From CAYLJV01 sp964510375 (GTDB taxonomy: Archaea; Hadarchaeota; Hadarchaeia; Hadarchaeales; JAGGTB01): DNA of 34,135 nucleotides. Shown here piece by piece: positions 24,079-32,646 of this stretch. The position numbers were made by a program, and so were the translations under genes. Position 1 is the first letter of the stretch; each line of letters starts with the position of its first letter. Location: the NCBI GenBank assembly GCA_964510375.1, contig CAZEBR010000019.1, positions 1 through 34,135 of the forward strand. Direction: 5' to 3'. A model generated the notes under the pieces. That model was not told the DNA's origin. It was given only the letters and a program-made list of their open reading frames with translations, and did not search any database.

Positions 24079-24795
24079 TTATATATTTCGGATCTCACAT
24101 TTCCTCAGATTTTGTCTATCGTTCAAATTTTCCTGTATCTCTTTCAGCTTCTTTTTCTCGAAAGGATCGACATTCTCAAAATCGTCATCCAAAGTATTTT
24201 CCGGAACAAACTGCTGTAAGTAGTACTTCTCGTCCTCATCTATTTTCTTGCCTATCTCTTCAAAGTCTTCAGGACTTAGTATATCGGGTACGACGGTCGT
24301 CCTGTACTCGTAATCTATTTCATGCTCACGAACCAGATTCATGCACTCCTGAACATCCTCGGTAATTCCCTCTATTCTGACTCCGATTGATTTCTCGTAC
24401 TTTTCCGGTTCAAAAGGAGCTTTGATATCGAGCCCTACATAATCCACTACTTCATCCTCTAGAAGCTCTTTCAAGACCTCGGGATTTGATCCGTTGGTCT
24501 CTACGCCTACGTCAAATCCTTCCTCTTTCACCGTTTTTAAAAAATTAAAAAGAGAGGGGTGGTGGAGGGTTGGTTCTCCTCCCGTAATCACCAATCCGTC
24601 TATCCACTTTCGTCTGGAGACCAAGTATTCTATTACTGCTTCTCCTTCTATCGTCGGCACTTCATCCGGTCTCAGTACGAGGTCGCTGTTTTGGCAGTAG
24701 GGACATCTGAAGTTGCAACCTCCGGTATACGCCACCGATACTACCTTTCCCGGCCATTCGATCACTGAATTTTTTTCTAGACCTTTGAATTCCAT
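24079..24795 (-). CDS. nrdG: Anaerobic ribonucleotide reductase activating protein (radical SAM)
   Basis: NrdG generates the glycyl radical on NrdD using S-adenosylmethionine and a [4Fe-4S] cluster. 238 aa. The radical-SAM cysteines are Cys27, Cys31 and Cys34 in CNFRCPYC. GGEP follows in VITGGEPTLHH, with VETNGSNPEV and GLDIKAPFEPEKY further on. The YTGGCNFRCPYCQN context is typical of the NrdG-type activase used in archaea. It starts 3 nt after the nrdD stop, so the two are co-translated. The C-terminal ~40 residues are highly charged and look lineage-specific. Confidence 0.93.
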   Translation of the reverse strand: MEFKGLEKNSVIEWPGKVVSVAYTGGCNFRCPYCQNSDLVLRPDEVPTIEGEAVIEYLVSRRKWIDGLVITGGEPTLHHPSLFNFLKTVKEEGFDVGVETNGSNPEVLKELLEDEVVDYVGLDIKAPFEPEKYEKSIGVRIEGITEDVQECMNLVREHEIDYEYRTTVVPDILSPEDFEEIGKKIDEDEKYYLQQFVPENTLDDDFENVDPFEKKKLKEIQENLNDRQNLRKCEIRNI

Positions 24796-24798
24796 TTT

Positions 24799-27033
24799 TT
24801 AGGCCTTGGCTTTCGTTTCCATAGCCTGTGATTCATTGAAAGTTTTCCTCTCGTCGTACTCCTCTTGCTTCCCGTCGTTCCAGTTCTGGACCGGTCTGTA
24901 GTACCCGACGACCCTTGAGTAAACCTCGGTAGTTTTGCCGCAGTCGGGACACTCGGGATGTTCTCCCGATAGGTAACCGTGGTTCGGACAGATGCTGTAG
25001 GTCGGGGTCAGCGTTACGTACGGTAGCTCCGATTTATGAGTCATTTTCTTGACGAGTGCTTTCGCACCTTCTTTACCCATCCTCTCTCCGAGGAAGGTGT
25101 GGAACACTGTTCCTCCGGTGTAAAGAGTCTGCAAGTCCTCCTCTATCTCAATCTGTTCGAAGAGGTCCTTCGTTTCGTCGACCGGAACTTGGCTGGAGTT
25201 GGTGTAGTAAGGCGTGTCTTCACCCGCGGTTATGATGTCCGGATACTTTTTCTTGTCCATCTTCGCAAGTCGGTAACTCGTGCCTTCGGCCGGTGTGGCC
25301 TCTAGGTTGTAGAGATTCCCAGTCTTTTCTTGGAAGTCCTGTAGCCGTCCTCTCATGTACTTCAGTACTTCGACCGCAAAGTCGTGACCTTCTTGAGTGA
25401 CCAGTCCCTTTCCGAATAAATTCAGGCATGCCTCATTCATTCCGACGAGACCTATTGTCGAGAAGTGATTCTGGAGGGTTCCTAGATACCTCTTCGAGTA
25501 GGGCAAAAGGCTGTTCTCCATGTTTTTGTTAACGACTTCACGCTTTATCTCCAGAGAGTTCTTTGCGAGGACCATAAGATAGTCCAGCCTTTCAAAGAAC
25601 TCGTCCTCATCGTTTGCTTGATAACCTATCCGGGGCAGATTTATGGTAACAACCCCGAGGGACCCCGTCTGATCGCTGGATCCAAACAGTCCGCCGGTAA
25701 CGTTCCTCTCAAGTTCTCTTTCGTCCAGTCGCAAGCGACAACACATGCTCCTTATATCGTCGGGACTCATATCGGGACTGTTTACGAAGTTGGAGAAGTA
25801 AGGCAGACCGTACTTCGCGGTCAGCTCGAACAACAGCTCCGCGTTTTCACTGTCCCAGTTGAAGGAATCAGTAACGTTGTACGTGGGTATCGGGAAGGTG
25901 AACGGTCTTCCGCTCTTGTCGCCTTCCATCATCACTTCAAGGAATGCTTTGTTTATCAGATCCATCTCTTCTTGATAGTCCCCGTAAGTCTGTGTCTTTT
26001 CTTCCCCGCCGTATGTAATAGGCTCGTCCTTTAGATCTTCGGGAATAGTCCAGTCTAGAGTCAAGTTAGTGAAGGGCGTCTGACCGCCCCACCTGCTGGC
26101 TATGTTCAGGTTGAAGACGAATTTCTGCATACCCTGCTTTACTTCCTTGTAGCTGAGGTCGTCGACTCTGACGAAGGGGGCCAGCAAAGTATCCATCGAA
26201 TTGAACGCCTGAGCGCCAGCCCATTCGTTCTGTAGCGTTCCGATAAAGTTCGCCATCTGGAGTAAGGCTGTGTCGTAGTGCCTCGGCGCCTTCGATTCTA
26301 CCCTTCCAGGTACTCCGTTGAATCCTTCCTCCAATAATTTACTGAGAGACCAACCTGCGCAGTAACCTGCTATTCCGAAGGTGAGGTCGTGTATGTGGAG
26401 GTCCCCGTTCCTGTGTGCGTCGGAAACTTCCATGGGATAGACCCGATCCAAGGTGTAGTTCGAAACCACGGATCCGGCCGCATGCTTGTAGAGACCGGAC
26501 ATGGAATATCCGACATTGCTATTTTCTTTAACTCTCCAGCTTTTCTGGCCGAGGTAGTCGTCGACGATTTCTTCGACTTCAAGAAACGTCGATTTGATCT
26601 TTCTCAGGTTTTCGTGCTGTTTCCGGTATAGAATAAAGGCCTTCGCAGTCTTCGCATGGCCCTCTTCTATGAGGACCTTTTCCACGGCGTCCTGAATCTC
26701 TTCAACGTGGGGAACGTTTTTGTCCGTCGTCCTAGCCAGATATTCGACCACTTTGTCCGATAGTCTCTCCGCAAGCCTCTTGTTCCTGCCGCCAACGGAT
26801 TGAGCGGCGGCCCAAATGGCATCGGTGATCTTGCTTTGATCAAAGTCTACTACTCTTCCGTCCCTTTTCTCTACCTTATCGAACCTCTTCTCAACGTTTT
26901 CTCGTTCCTCTTCCCCGGAGGGCTTGGAGAGCCACTTGCCGCAACGAGGACATCTCTTTGGATCTTCCACTCTAGGGCTCCAAACGTGCCCGCACTTCGG
27001 GCAACTCATCTCTTCTTCCGATTCAGTAACCAT
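24799..27033 (-). CDS. nrdD: Anaerobic (class III) ribonucleoside-triphosphate reductase with N-terminal zinc ribbon and ATP-cone
   Basis: NrdD makes dNTPs from NTPs under anaerobic conditions with a glycyl radical. About 744 aa from ATG 27033 (AAGGTG upstream); the GTG at 27045 is less likely. Order: a zinc ribbon with Cys11, Cys14, Cys28 and Cys31 (CPKCGHVW, CPRCGKWL); an ATP-cone (about 48-140, VEKRDGRVVDFDQSKITDAI) for allosteric activity control; the barrel with the thiyl-radical cysteine region SMCCRLRL (~430); and a C-terminal metal site (CPNHG...CPDCG) followed by RVVGYYRPVQNW, whose Gly (~709) should be the radical site. The N-terminal zinc ribbon before the cone recalls the NrdR repressor layout and is worth noting. 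nrdG follows. Confidence 0.95.
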   Translation of the reverse strand: MVTESEEEMSCPKCGHVWSPRVEDPKRCPRCGKWLSKPSGEEERENVEKRFDKVEKRDGRVVDFDQSKITDAIWAAAQSVGGRNKRLAERLSDKVVEYLARTTDKNVPHVEEIQDAVEKVLIEEGHAKTAKAFILYRKQHENLRKIKSTFLEVEEIVDDYLGQKSWRVKENSNVGYSMSGLYKHAAGSVVSNYTLDRVYPMEVSDAHRNGDLHIHDLTFGIAGYCAGWSLSKLLEEGFNGVPGRVESKAPRHYDTALLQMANFIGTLQNEWAGAQAFNSMDTLLAPFVRVDDLSYKEVKQGMQKFVFNLNIASRWGGQTPFTNLTLDWTIPEDLKDEPITYGGEEKTQTYGDYQEEMDLINKAFLEVMMEGDKSGRPFTFPIPTYNVTDSFNWDSENAELLFELTAKYGLPYFSNFVNSPDMSPDDIRSMCCRLRLDERELERNVTGGLFGSSDQTGSLGVVTINLPRIGYQANDEDEFFERLDYLMVLAKNSLEIKREVVNKNMENSLLPYSKRYLGTLQNHFSTIGLVGMNEACLNLFGKGLVTQEGHDFAVEVLKYMRGRLQDFQEKTGNLYNLEATPAEGTSYRLAKMDKKKYPDIITAGEDTPYYTNSSQVPVDETKDLFEQIEIEEDLQTLYTGGTVFHTFLGERMGKEGAKALVKKMTHKSELPYVTLTPTYSICPNHGYLSGEHPECPDCGKTTEVYSRVVGYYRPVQNWNDGKQEEYDERKTFNESQAMETKAKA

Positions 27034-27162
27034 CTCTAAGAACACCTTATTATTACTATTACTACAACTTAGAAAAGATGATGTTATAAGCTTTTGGGGG
27101 TCAATTTTTTCTAGTTTTCAAGTCCTTTGGTAGATTATTCAGCGACGATAAATGCCTTTGGT

Positions 27163-27837
27163 TCAAATTATCCCCATGGCGATTTCTCTGATAGCGTCGG
27201 CACAGTTTTCCGCTTGGTCCGCGACCTCTTCAATATTGTATTCCACTTCGGTTAGAACGTACGAGCTTCCAGGTTTATGGGACTCGTCCGCCCATCTTAT
27301 GATTTTGGGCGTCAAGTTTTCGGCCCGGAAGAAATCGATTTTTTCCTCCATTTTTTCCACCTTTTCCGTTTTCTCTATTGCGGATTCCGGATCTTCCAAA
27401 AGGGCAACGAACGCTTCCCTCAGGTACTTAGTAGCCTCGTGAGAGTATTCGGCAAGCCTCCCGAGATCCCTCTTCACATCATCATCAATATCCTCAGGAT
27501 TCAAAAAGCTCAGCTTCATTGCTGCTGCCCTCGCATTATCTGCGATGTCGTCAGCCGTCGTAACGAGTCTCATGATTTTTTCCCTACTCATAGGGGGAAA
27601 GTTGCCTTTGGATAATTCCGTTAAAATCTCTGATTTTTTGATGTCTGCATCTTTTTCCTTATCGAACACTCTATCAGAGTCTGCGTTGATATTCCCGCCA
27701 TCTTCACTAAACTTTTTCACCGTTTTTTTCATCAGGTCCGTAGTCTCAACTATTTGGTCCATATGCTCCTTTGAAAACGTTAGAGCTCTCTTTTCCTTCT
27801 GTTTTCCTAACCAATTAATAGATTTTTCAGAAGACAT
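27163..27837 (-). CDS. PhoU-like protein (DUF47/TIGR00153)
   Basis: A 224-aa all-helical protein of the DUF47/PhoU-like family, which in archaea and bacteria accompanies phosphate transporters. Typical features are an acidic metal-binding helix region (VFDKEKDADIKKSEI), RLVTTADDIADNARAAAMKL, LREAFVALLEDPE and VLTEVEYNIEEVADQAENC. It probably tunes PstSCAB activity. It is the last gene of the pst operon, 65 nt after pstB, with a strong AAAAGGAGGGGAG before ATG 27837. A role with Pit-type transporters is known for relatives, but no pit gene is seen here. Confidence 0.87.
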   Translation of the reverse strand: MSSEKSINWLGKQKEKRALTFSKEHMDQIVETTDLMKKTVKKFSEDGGNINADSDRVFDKEKDADIKKSEILTELSKGNFPPMSREKIMRLVTTADDIADNARAAAMKLSFLNPEDIDDDVKRDLGRLAEYSHEATKYLREAFVALLEDPESAIEKTEKVEKMEEKIDFFRAENLTPKIIRWADESHKPGSSYVLTEVEYNIEEVADQAENCADAIREIAMGII

Positions 27838-27902
27838 AATCTCCCCTCCTTTTCACATCGACGTGATAGAATTTTGCGGATTATCCTTATAGTTTTTTTC
27901 CT

Positions 27903-28664
27903 CTAGAGTTTACCTCTGATATATTTCTTGGTTCTTTCGTGAGTGGGGTTCTCAAACACCTCTTCGGCGGGTCCGTCCTCTAGAAGCTCGCCTAGATACA
28001 GAAAGATAGTGTGATCCGAAATCCTCTTGGACTGATGAACGTCATGGGTGACGACCAAGACCGTAATTCCGTAAGCGTCTCTGAGATCCGTCATCAGGTC
28101 TTCTATCCTTTCCGAGGAGACGGGGTCCAATGAGGAGGTAGGTTCGTCCATTAGGATAACGTTCGGTTCTATGGCGAGAGCCCTCGCTATACAGAGCCGT
28201 TGTTGTTGCCCCCCGGAGAGTTGAAATGCGGACGTGTCGAGCCTATCCTTGACCTCTTCCCATAAACCCACCGCCTTCAAACTTCCCTCCAAGGTTTCTT
28301 CGAGGCCGTCCTCGATACCGTGAATTTTGGGTCCGTAGAGGATATTTTCCTTTATCGACATGGGCAACGGATTCGGGTCCTGAAAGACCATTCCTACTTT
28401 CTTTCTCACTTCTAGGACGTCTATATCGGGATCGTAGATGTTTATATCGCCGATCCAGACCTCTCCCTCCACCCTAGCGTTCTCGATCGTTTCCAACATC
28501 CTGTTCAGACACTTTATAAACGTAGATTTCCCGCATCCCGAGGGACCCATAATCGTGGTGATTTTATTTTCCGGAATTTCAGCGTTAACGTCTTCCAGAG
28601 CTTGGAAGTCACCATAATACGCATTTAAATCCCTTATCTCTATCATCGGTTCTCCTTCTACCAT
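27903..28664 (-). CDS. pstB: Phosphate ABC transporter ATP-binding protein PstB
   Basis: The ATPase of the high-affinity phosphate importer. 253 aa. Walker A is GPSGCGKST, the Q-loop is VFQDPNPLPMSI, the ABC signature is LSGGQQQRLCIARALA, Walker B is VILMDEPTSSLDP and the switch His is in VVTHDVHQSKRISD. The PstB hallmark FQDPNPLPMSIYEN-like loop and LNRMLE are present. I choose ATG 28664, with GAGGTG six nt upstream, over GTG 28673. About 130 nt without a convincing gene separates it from pstA, unlike the abutting genes before it. Confidence 0.96.
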   Translation of the reverse strand: MVEGEPMIEIRDLNAYYGDFQALEDVNAEIPENKITTIMGPSGCGKSTFIKCLNRMLETIENARVEGEVWIGDINIYDPDIDVLEVRKKVGMVFQDPNPLPMSIKENILYGPKIHGIEDGLEETLEGSLKAVGLWEEVKDRLDTSAFQLSGGQQQRLCIARALAIEPNVILMDEPTSSLDPVSSERIEDLMTDLRDAYGITVLVVTHDVHQSKRISDHTIFLYLGELLEDGPAEEVFENPTHERTKKYIRGKL

Positions 28665-28794
28665 TTGTGACACCTCTTCATAGTGCCTTTTTGAAGAAAA
28701 ATGCCTGATTTAATAAGCATTGTCGCTTCCTTCGTCATGTCAATGATTTTATTGTCCGATTTAACTTTGTCTGTCTGAGTTCTTCCGCTCAAGC

Positions 28795-29649
28795 TTACCA
28801 CTCCCTCTTTGCTCTGAAATGTCTTCTGAGGAGAATCATTGCTATACTGATTCCAAAAATTAGGGCAATTAAAATGATGGATGCGCCTGCCGCATAAGAG
28901 GTGGCCTGCTGTGACGTGTGCTGTGTTGCGAGTATGTAAATATGGTAAGGGAGCGCCATAAACTGATCGAGTGGAGAGCCGGGGAGCGATTTCATGTAAA
29001 ATACCCCTCCGACCAAGAGAAGGGGAGCAGTCTCCCCGAGTGCCCTGGCCAATCCTAATATGGACCCTGTAATCATACCCGGGACGGCGTGAGGGAGAAC
29101 GACCTTTCTTATAGTTTCCCACCTCGAAGCTCCGAGGGCCAGGGAGGCCCTCCGGAAGGAGTCTGGGATGTTTTTGAGCGCTTCCTCACTAGCAGTTATC
29201 GTCCAGGGTAGGGTCATGGTGGAAAGGGTCAACCAAGCCGCCAATAAGGATTTTCCGAAGCCGAAGAACAGCACGAATGCAGCAAAGCCAAAGAGACCGT
29301 AGACTATCGAGGGGACCCCGGCTAGATTTCTTATGGCTATTCGGACAGCCCTCACTACCCTATTGCTACTGGCGTACTCGTTTAGATAGATGGCGCAGAA
29401 CATTCCCGTGGGAATTGAGAAGGCAGCGATACCTATCCCGAGGTAAAATGTTCCCAGAATTGCGGGTTTTAGTCCCCCTTCGGATATGTTTCGATGGTCC
29501 CACATTTGGGTGATGAAATCGAGGCTGACTACGTCCAATCCCTCCATAAGGAGATATATTATGACAATAGCCAGTATAGAAATGCTTACTATACCGGCAG
29601 TTTTGATCAGGCCAAAGGCTATTTTTTCCTTTTTCTTTTTTGATAGCAT
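28795..29649 (-). CDS. pstA: Phosphate ABC transporter permease PstA
   Basis: Inner-membrane permease of 284 aa with about six hydrophobic segments, the first at about residues 15-37 and the last at about 255-275. The EAA loop that contacts PstB is RRASLALGASRWETIRKVVL. RNLAGVPSIVYGLFGFAAF and ALGETAPLLLVGG are PstA-specific signatures. It starts 1 nt after the pstC stop and uses ATG 29649. A basic N-terminal KKKKEK stretch agrees with a cytoplasmic N-terminus. Confidence 0.95.
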   Translation of the reverse strand: MLSKKKKEKIAFGLIKTAGIVSISILAIVIIYLLMEGLDVVSLDFITQMWDHRNISEGGLKPAILGTFYLGIGIAAFSIPTGMFCAIYLNEYASSNRVVRAVRIAIRNLAGVPSIVYGLFGFAAFVLFFGFGKSLLAAWLTLSTMTLPWTITASEEALKNIPDSFRRASLALGASRWETIRKVVLPHAVPGMITGSILGLARALGETAPLLLVGGVFYMKSLPGSPLDQFMALPYHIYILATQHTSQQATSYAAGASIILIALIFGISIAMILLRRHFRAKREW

Positions 29650-29650
29650 A

Positions 29651-30526
29651 TTATACCTTCTTGTGAATTATCCAATCAGCAACCGTGTTGACGCCGAATG
29701 TGATTAGGAACAAAAGGGTGCCGATCGCAAATAAACCCTGAAAGTGGGTGCTTCCTTGGACTACCTCCTGTGCTTCTATGGCGATGTTTGCAGTCATGGG
29801 GCGGACTGGATCAAACAAGTTCGTCGGCATTCCTCGAACGTTTCCGGCGATCATGGAGACTACCATTGTCTCCCCCACTACCCGGCCGAAACCCAGCATG
29901 ACAGCTGCTACAATTCCTGATTCTGACGCTGGCACCGTGACTTTCTTGATGGTCTCCCATTCTGTAGCCCCCAGGGCGTAGCTGGCTTTTTCGTAGCTTT
30001 TCGGCACGCTGGAGATTGCGTCTTCCGATATGCTAACTATGGTGGGGAGGGCCATAAATCCGACCAGTATTGAAGCGGTAAATGCATTCAAACCGTTGGG
30101 AAGTCCAAATAAATCGGCCAAGGCAGGTGCCAGAACTAAAAGACCGAAGAGACCGAGTACCACCGATGGAATGGCGGCTATCATCTCAAATACGGGTTTG
30201 AGAATTTCCCTGACTTTCTTGCTAGCCAGTTTCGAGAGATATACTGCAGTAGCTACACCTAAGGGTACCGCGAAGCCCAAGGCACCTATAGAAATGAAGA
30301 GTGTTCCTAGGACTAAATTTATGACTCCCCACTCGGGAGTCCCGTAGGAAACCGGATTCCACTCCAGATGGAGGAAGAAGTCGGCTAACCCCACGTCCGA
30401 AGAAGTAAAGAATTGGACTCCGGTGTATCCGATGAAAAGGAATATGGCCAAGAGAATGATAATTATAGAAATTGCGTTGAGGTTGAGGAAAACCTCGATT
30501 ATCTTTTCTTTTATACCGTTCCTCAT
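29651..30526 (-). CDS. pstC: Phosphate ABC transporter permease PstC
   Basis: Permease partner of PstA; 291 aa with about six membrane segments, including a long first one at about residues 17-36. The EAA loop is YEKASYALGATEWETIKKVT; MIAAIPSVVLGLFGLLVLAP and GFGRVVGETMVVSMIAGN are PstC hallmarks. ATG 30526 directly follows the pstS stop with no intervening base; GAGG about 8 nt upstream serves as ribosome site. The very tight junction with pstS shows that the unusual pstS ends exactly at this operon boundary. Confidence 0.95.
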   Translation of the reverse strand: MRNGIKEKIIEVFLNLNAISIIIILLAIFLFIGYTGVQFFTSSDVGLADFFLHLEWNPVSYGTPEWGVINLVLGTLFISIGALGFAVPLGVATAVYLSKLASKKVREILKPVFEMIAAIPSVVLGLFGLLVLAPALADLFGLPNGLNAFTASILVGFMALPTIVSISEDAISSVPKSYEKASYALGATEWETIKKVTVPASESGIVAAVMLGFGRVVGETMVVSMIAGNVRGMPTNLFDPVRPMTANIAIEAQEVVQGSTHFQGLFAIGTLLFLITFGVNTVADWIIHKKV

Positions 30527-31447
30527 CTAATTCCTCAACTCCTTCCAAGTTTTGATTTCACCGCTAAAAATTTTCGATATTTCTTGCAAAGTCATATTTT
30601 CGATAGGATTATTATCATTCACTATTATGGAAATACAATCTCTTGCTATTATGAATTCTACTGGATCTATACCGTTATTTTTCGCTTCGCTTATCTCTTC
30701 AGGGCTCATTTCTCTCGATGAGTTTGCTATGTCAGTTCTACCACTTATTAGCGCGGCTATTCCGGTCCCCGACCCTCCTCCCTCAACGGTAATATTTGTT
30801 TGTGGGTGGGTTTCCATGTAAGTTGCGGCGAAGTTAGAAGCAAGTTGTAATACCGTGTCCGATCCTTTGATATTCAAATTTCCGTTTTTCGAGTCTCCTT
30901 TCTCGGCCTTCAAAAAGTTATTCTCGTTTTGTTCTCTGTCCTGAGGTGTAACCGGATAAAAGCCAGTTTCCGTCACTATCTCTTCTCCTTCCCCACTTAG
31001 CTCAAACTTCAAGAAATTGTATATGAGGCTACCCTGAGGTGGAACGCCGTCAGTATACTGATAGAGAGGTCGAGCGATTGGGTATTTTCCGGTCTTTACG
31101 TTTTGCGGATTCAGAGGTGTTACCGCTTCGGAATTTTCTCCTTTTGCTATATTCAGTATTTTTATTCCATCGACGGGCTCCCCGTTATCACCTACTACGT
31201 ATCCAACTCCGACGTAGCCGATTCCGGTTTTGTCGTTCTTCACTGCTTCGACTATGGAGTCGTTTCCAATCATGTTGTACATAGAAGCGCTGTATTCGTT
31301 CTCCACGACATTATTCCTGAAATAGAGGAAAGTTCCGGAGGAACTTCTCCTACCATACAGAGTTATTTCGTCCTCTTGATTCACGGCGAAAGACCCAAAG
31401 AGGACGGCGATAAGGAGGATTCCGGGCAGAACAAATTTTAAATCCAA
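30527..31447 (-). CDS. pstS: Circularly permuted phosphate-binding protein PstS
   Basis: Extracellular phosphate receptor of the Pst importer, 306 aa, with its halves in reversed order. Residues 5-21 are hydrophobic (signal or anchor, no lipobox Cys). Residues 28-180 match what is normally the second half of PstS: YGRRSSSGTF, IGYVGVGYV, KYPIARPLYQYT, GFYPVTPQ. A short hydrophilic linker (about 181-190) leads to residues 191-306, normally the first half: IKGSDTVLQLA, EGGGSGTGIAALI, TDIANSSREMSPEE, IIVNDNNPI, IFSGEIKTWKEL, then stop. All the usual phosphate-contact motifs (SDT, SGTG, TDIANSSR, R-x-SSGT) are kept once each, so the fold should close normally. Start is TTG 31447. It is first in the pst operon and abuts pstC. 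Function is secure from context; the permutation is read directly. Confidence 0.93.
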   Translation of the reverse strand: MDLKFVLPGILLIAVLFGSFAVNQEDEITLYGRRSSSGTFLYFRNNVVENEYSASMYNMIGNDSIVEAVKNDKTGIGYVGVGYVVGDNGEPVDGIKILNIAKGENSEAVTPLNPQNVKTGKYPIARPLYQYTDGVPPQGSLIYNFLKFELSGEGEEIVTETGFYPVTPQDREQNENNFLKAEKGDSKNGNLNIKGSDTVLQLASNFAATYMETHPQTNITVEGGGSGTGIAALISGRTDIANSSREMSPEEISEAKNNGIDPVEFIIARDCISIIVNDNNPIENMTLQEISKIFSGEIKTWKELRN

Positions 31448-31461
31448 TTCTTGATCTACCC

Positions 31462-31520
31462 CTGGGTAATATATTCCATGTGAATCCCAGAACCTGAGTT
31501 AATTAGTTTTAAATATATAT
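31462..31520 (-). promoter_or_regulatory. Promoter and possible operator of the pst operon
   Basis: On the minus strand a TATA-like ATATATATTTAAAAC (31506-31520) would start transcription near 31480-31485. At that point lie two inverted repeats: CTGGG/CCCAG (31462-31466 with 31486-31490) and ATTC/GAAT (31473-31476 with 31482-31485). They could be a phosphate-regulator site. The arms are short, so this is tentative. Confidence 0.4.
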
Positions 31521-31561
31521 CTTGTCCAAGTACAATACTTACCTTTATTTACCATTATATA

Positions 31562-31572
31562 GAAATATATAG
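31562..31572 (+). promoter_or_regulatory. TATA-like box of the AbrB-PhoU gene
   Basis: GAAATATATAG lies about 42 nt before ATG 31614, placing the transcription start near 31595. It is back to back with the pst promoter, with about 40 nt between the two TATA elements. Confidence 0.4.
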
Positions 31573-31613
31573 ATGAGCCGGAAAGTGAATGTTAAATTTA
31601 CGGTTGGATTCTC

Positions 31614-32642
31614 ATGAATGAAAGAAAGGACCCAGAGGTCCGGAAGATTCAGTTGACCGGCGGTTCCACCTACACGGTCTCTCTCCCAAAAAAGTGGGTG
31701 AAAGAGCTTGATCTCGGAGCCGGCGACGAGATGATCATCGAGGAGCAGAAGTCTTCATTGCTTTTGTCTCCTGCCGGATTGGATGAAGAGGAGTCCTCCG
31801 AAACAGAAATAGAAGTAAGCGCTGAAGAAAGTTGCGATGCAATAAAACGGAAAATACTGTCTCTCTATCTTGTGGGGTATAACGTTATCAAAATCAGATC
31901 CTCCGATCAGAGGCTGAAAGCCCGACGCAGGAATGCGATAAAGGAACTGGTCAGGAAAAAGCTGGTGGGGACCGAAATAATTTCGGAGTCGATAGACGAG
32001 ATAATCCTGCAGACTCTGCTAAGCTATTCTCAACTTTCGGCCAAGGATGCTTTGAGGAGAATGCACAGGGTCGCGTCTTCGATGCAGGAAAACGCGATAA
32101 CTTCTCTGGAGGAGAACGACAAGGAGTTGGCCAAGGAAGTAATAGAGCTCGATGATGAAGTCGACAGATTTCAGATGTATCTAATCAGGGAAATAAAGGC
32201 GGCGTTTCAAGACCCGACTCTCGTGGAAGAGATAGGGTTGAGGACACTGAGGGAGTGTCTTGGCTACAGGCTCGTTTCCAAGCACGTTGAGAGGGTAGGG
32301 GACCACGCAGCTTCGATAGCAAAAAACGTACTGGAAATCGGAGGACCGGTAAAGCAGGGTTTGATCGACGAGATAACCGATATGAGCTCCCGGGCGGAAT
32401 CCTTTTTCGACAAGTCGGTAGACTCCCTCTTCAAGGATGATTACGAGGCAGCCGAGAACGTGATACAGGATATGGACGAGCTTTACGATCTCGAGGAAGG
32501 ATTTAACAGGACCCTGTCGAAGGAGGAGCCGGCCGAGGCCATGAGAATAAGACTGATAGCTGAAAGTATTAGGCGGATTTCCGAATATGGAAGGAACATA
32601 GCTGAAGTCGTATTGAACCTTACAGTCACGGAAGAAAGGTGA
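31614..32642 (+). CDS. Phosphate-uptake regulator: SpoVT/AbrB domain fused to PhoU
   Basis: A 342-aa archaeal phosphate regulator. The N-terminal ~50 residues form a swapped-hairpin AbrB DNA-binding domain (VRKIQLTGGSTYTVSLPKKW, LDLGAGDEMII). Two PhoU helical repeats follow: about 140-230 with VERVGDHAASIAKNV and about 245-335 with IRRISEYGRNIAEVVLN, the E-x-x-D/R metal-site pattern being typical. It probably represses the divergent pst operon, or signals transporter state to it, through DNA in the shared 166-nt region; that is inferred from family and position. Its stop is 4 nt from the convergent thyX stop. Confidence 0.92.
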   Translation: MNERKDPEVRKIQLTGGSTYTVSLPKKWVKELDLGAGDEMIIEEQKSSLLLSPAGLDEEESSETEIEVSAEESCDAIKRKILSLYLVGYNVIKIRSSDQRLKARRRNAIKELVRKKLVGTEIISESIDEIILQTLLSYSQLSAKDALRRMHRVASSMQENAITSLEENDKELAKEVIELDDEVDRFQMYLIREIKAAFQDPTLVEEIGLRTLRECLGYRLVSKHVERVGDHAASIAKNVLEIGGPVKQGLIDEITDMSSRAESFFDKSVDSLFKDDYEAAENVIQDMDELYDLEEGFNRTLSKEEPAEAMRIRLIAESIRRISEYGRNIAEVVLNLTVTEER

Positions 32643-32646
32643 AAGA

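Noticed and set aside
28665..28794. Possible small protein in the 130-nt space between pstA and pstB (ATG with 26 codons on the minus strand)
   Set aside because: No ribosome site, no recognisable domain, and it runs into the pstB start region in another frame; more likely an untranslated spacer.
28658..29122. 154-codon open frame on the minus strand across pstA
   Set aside because: It lies in another frame of the clearly conserved pstA gene, with Arg/His-rich unnatural composition.
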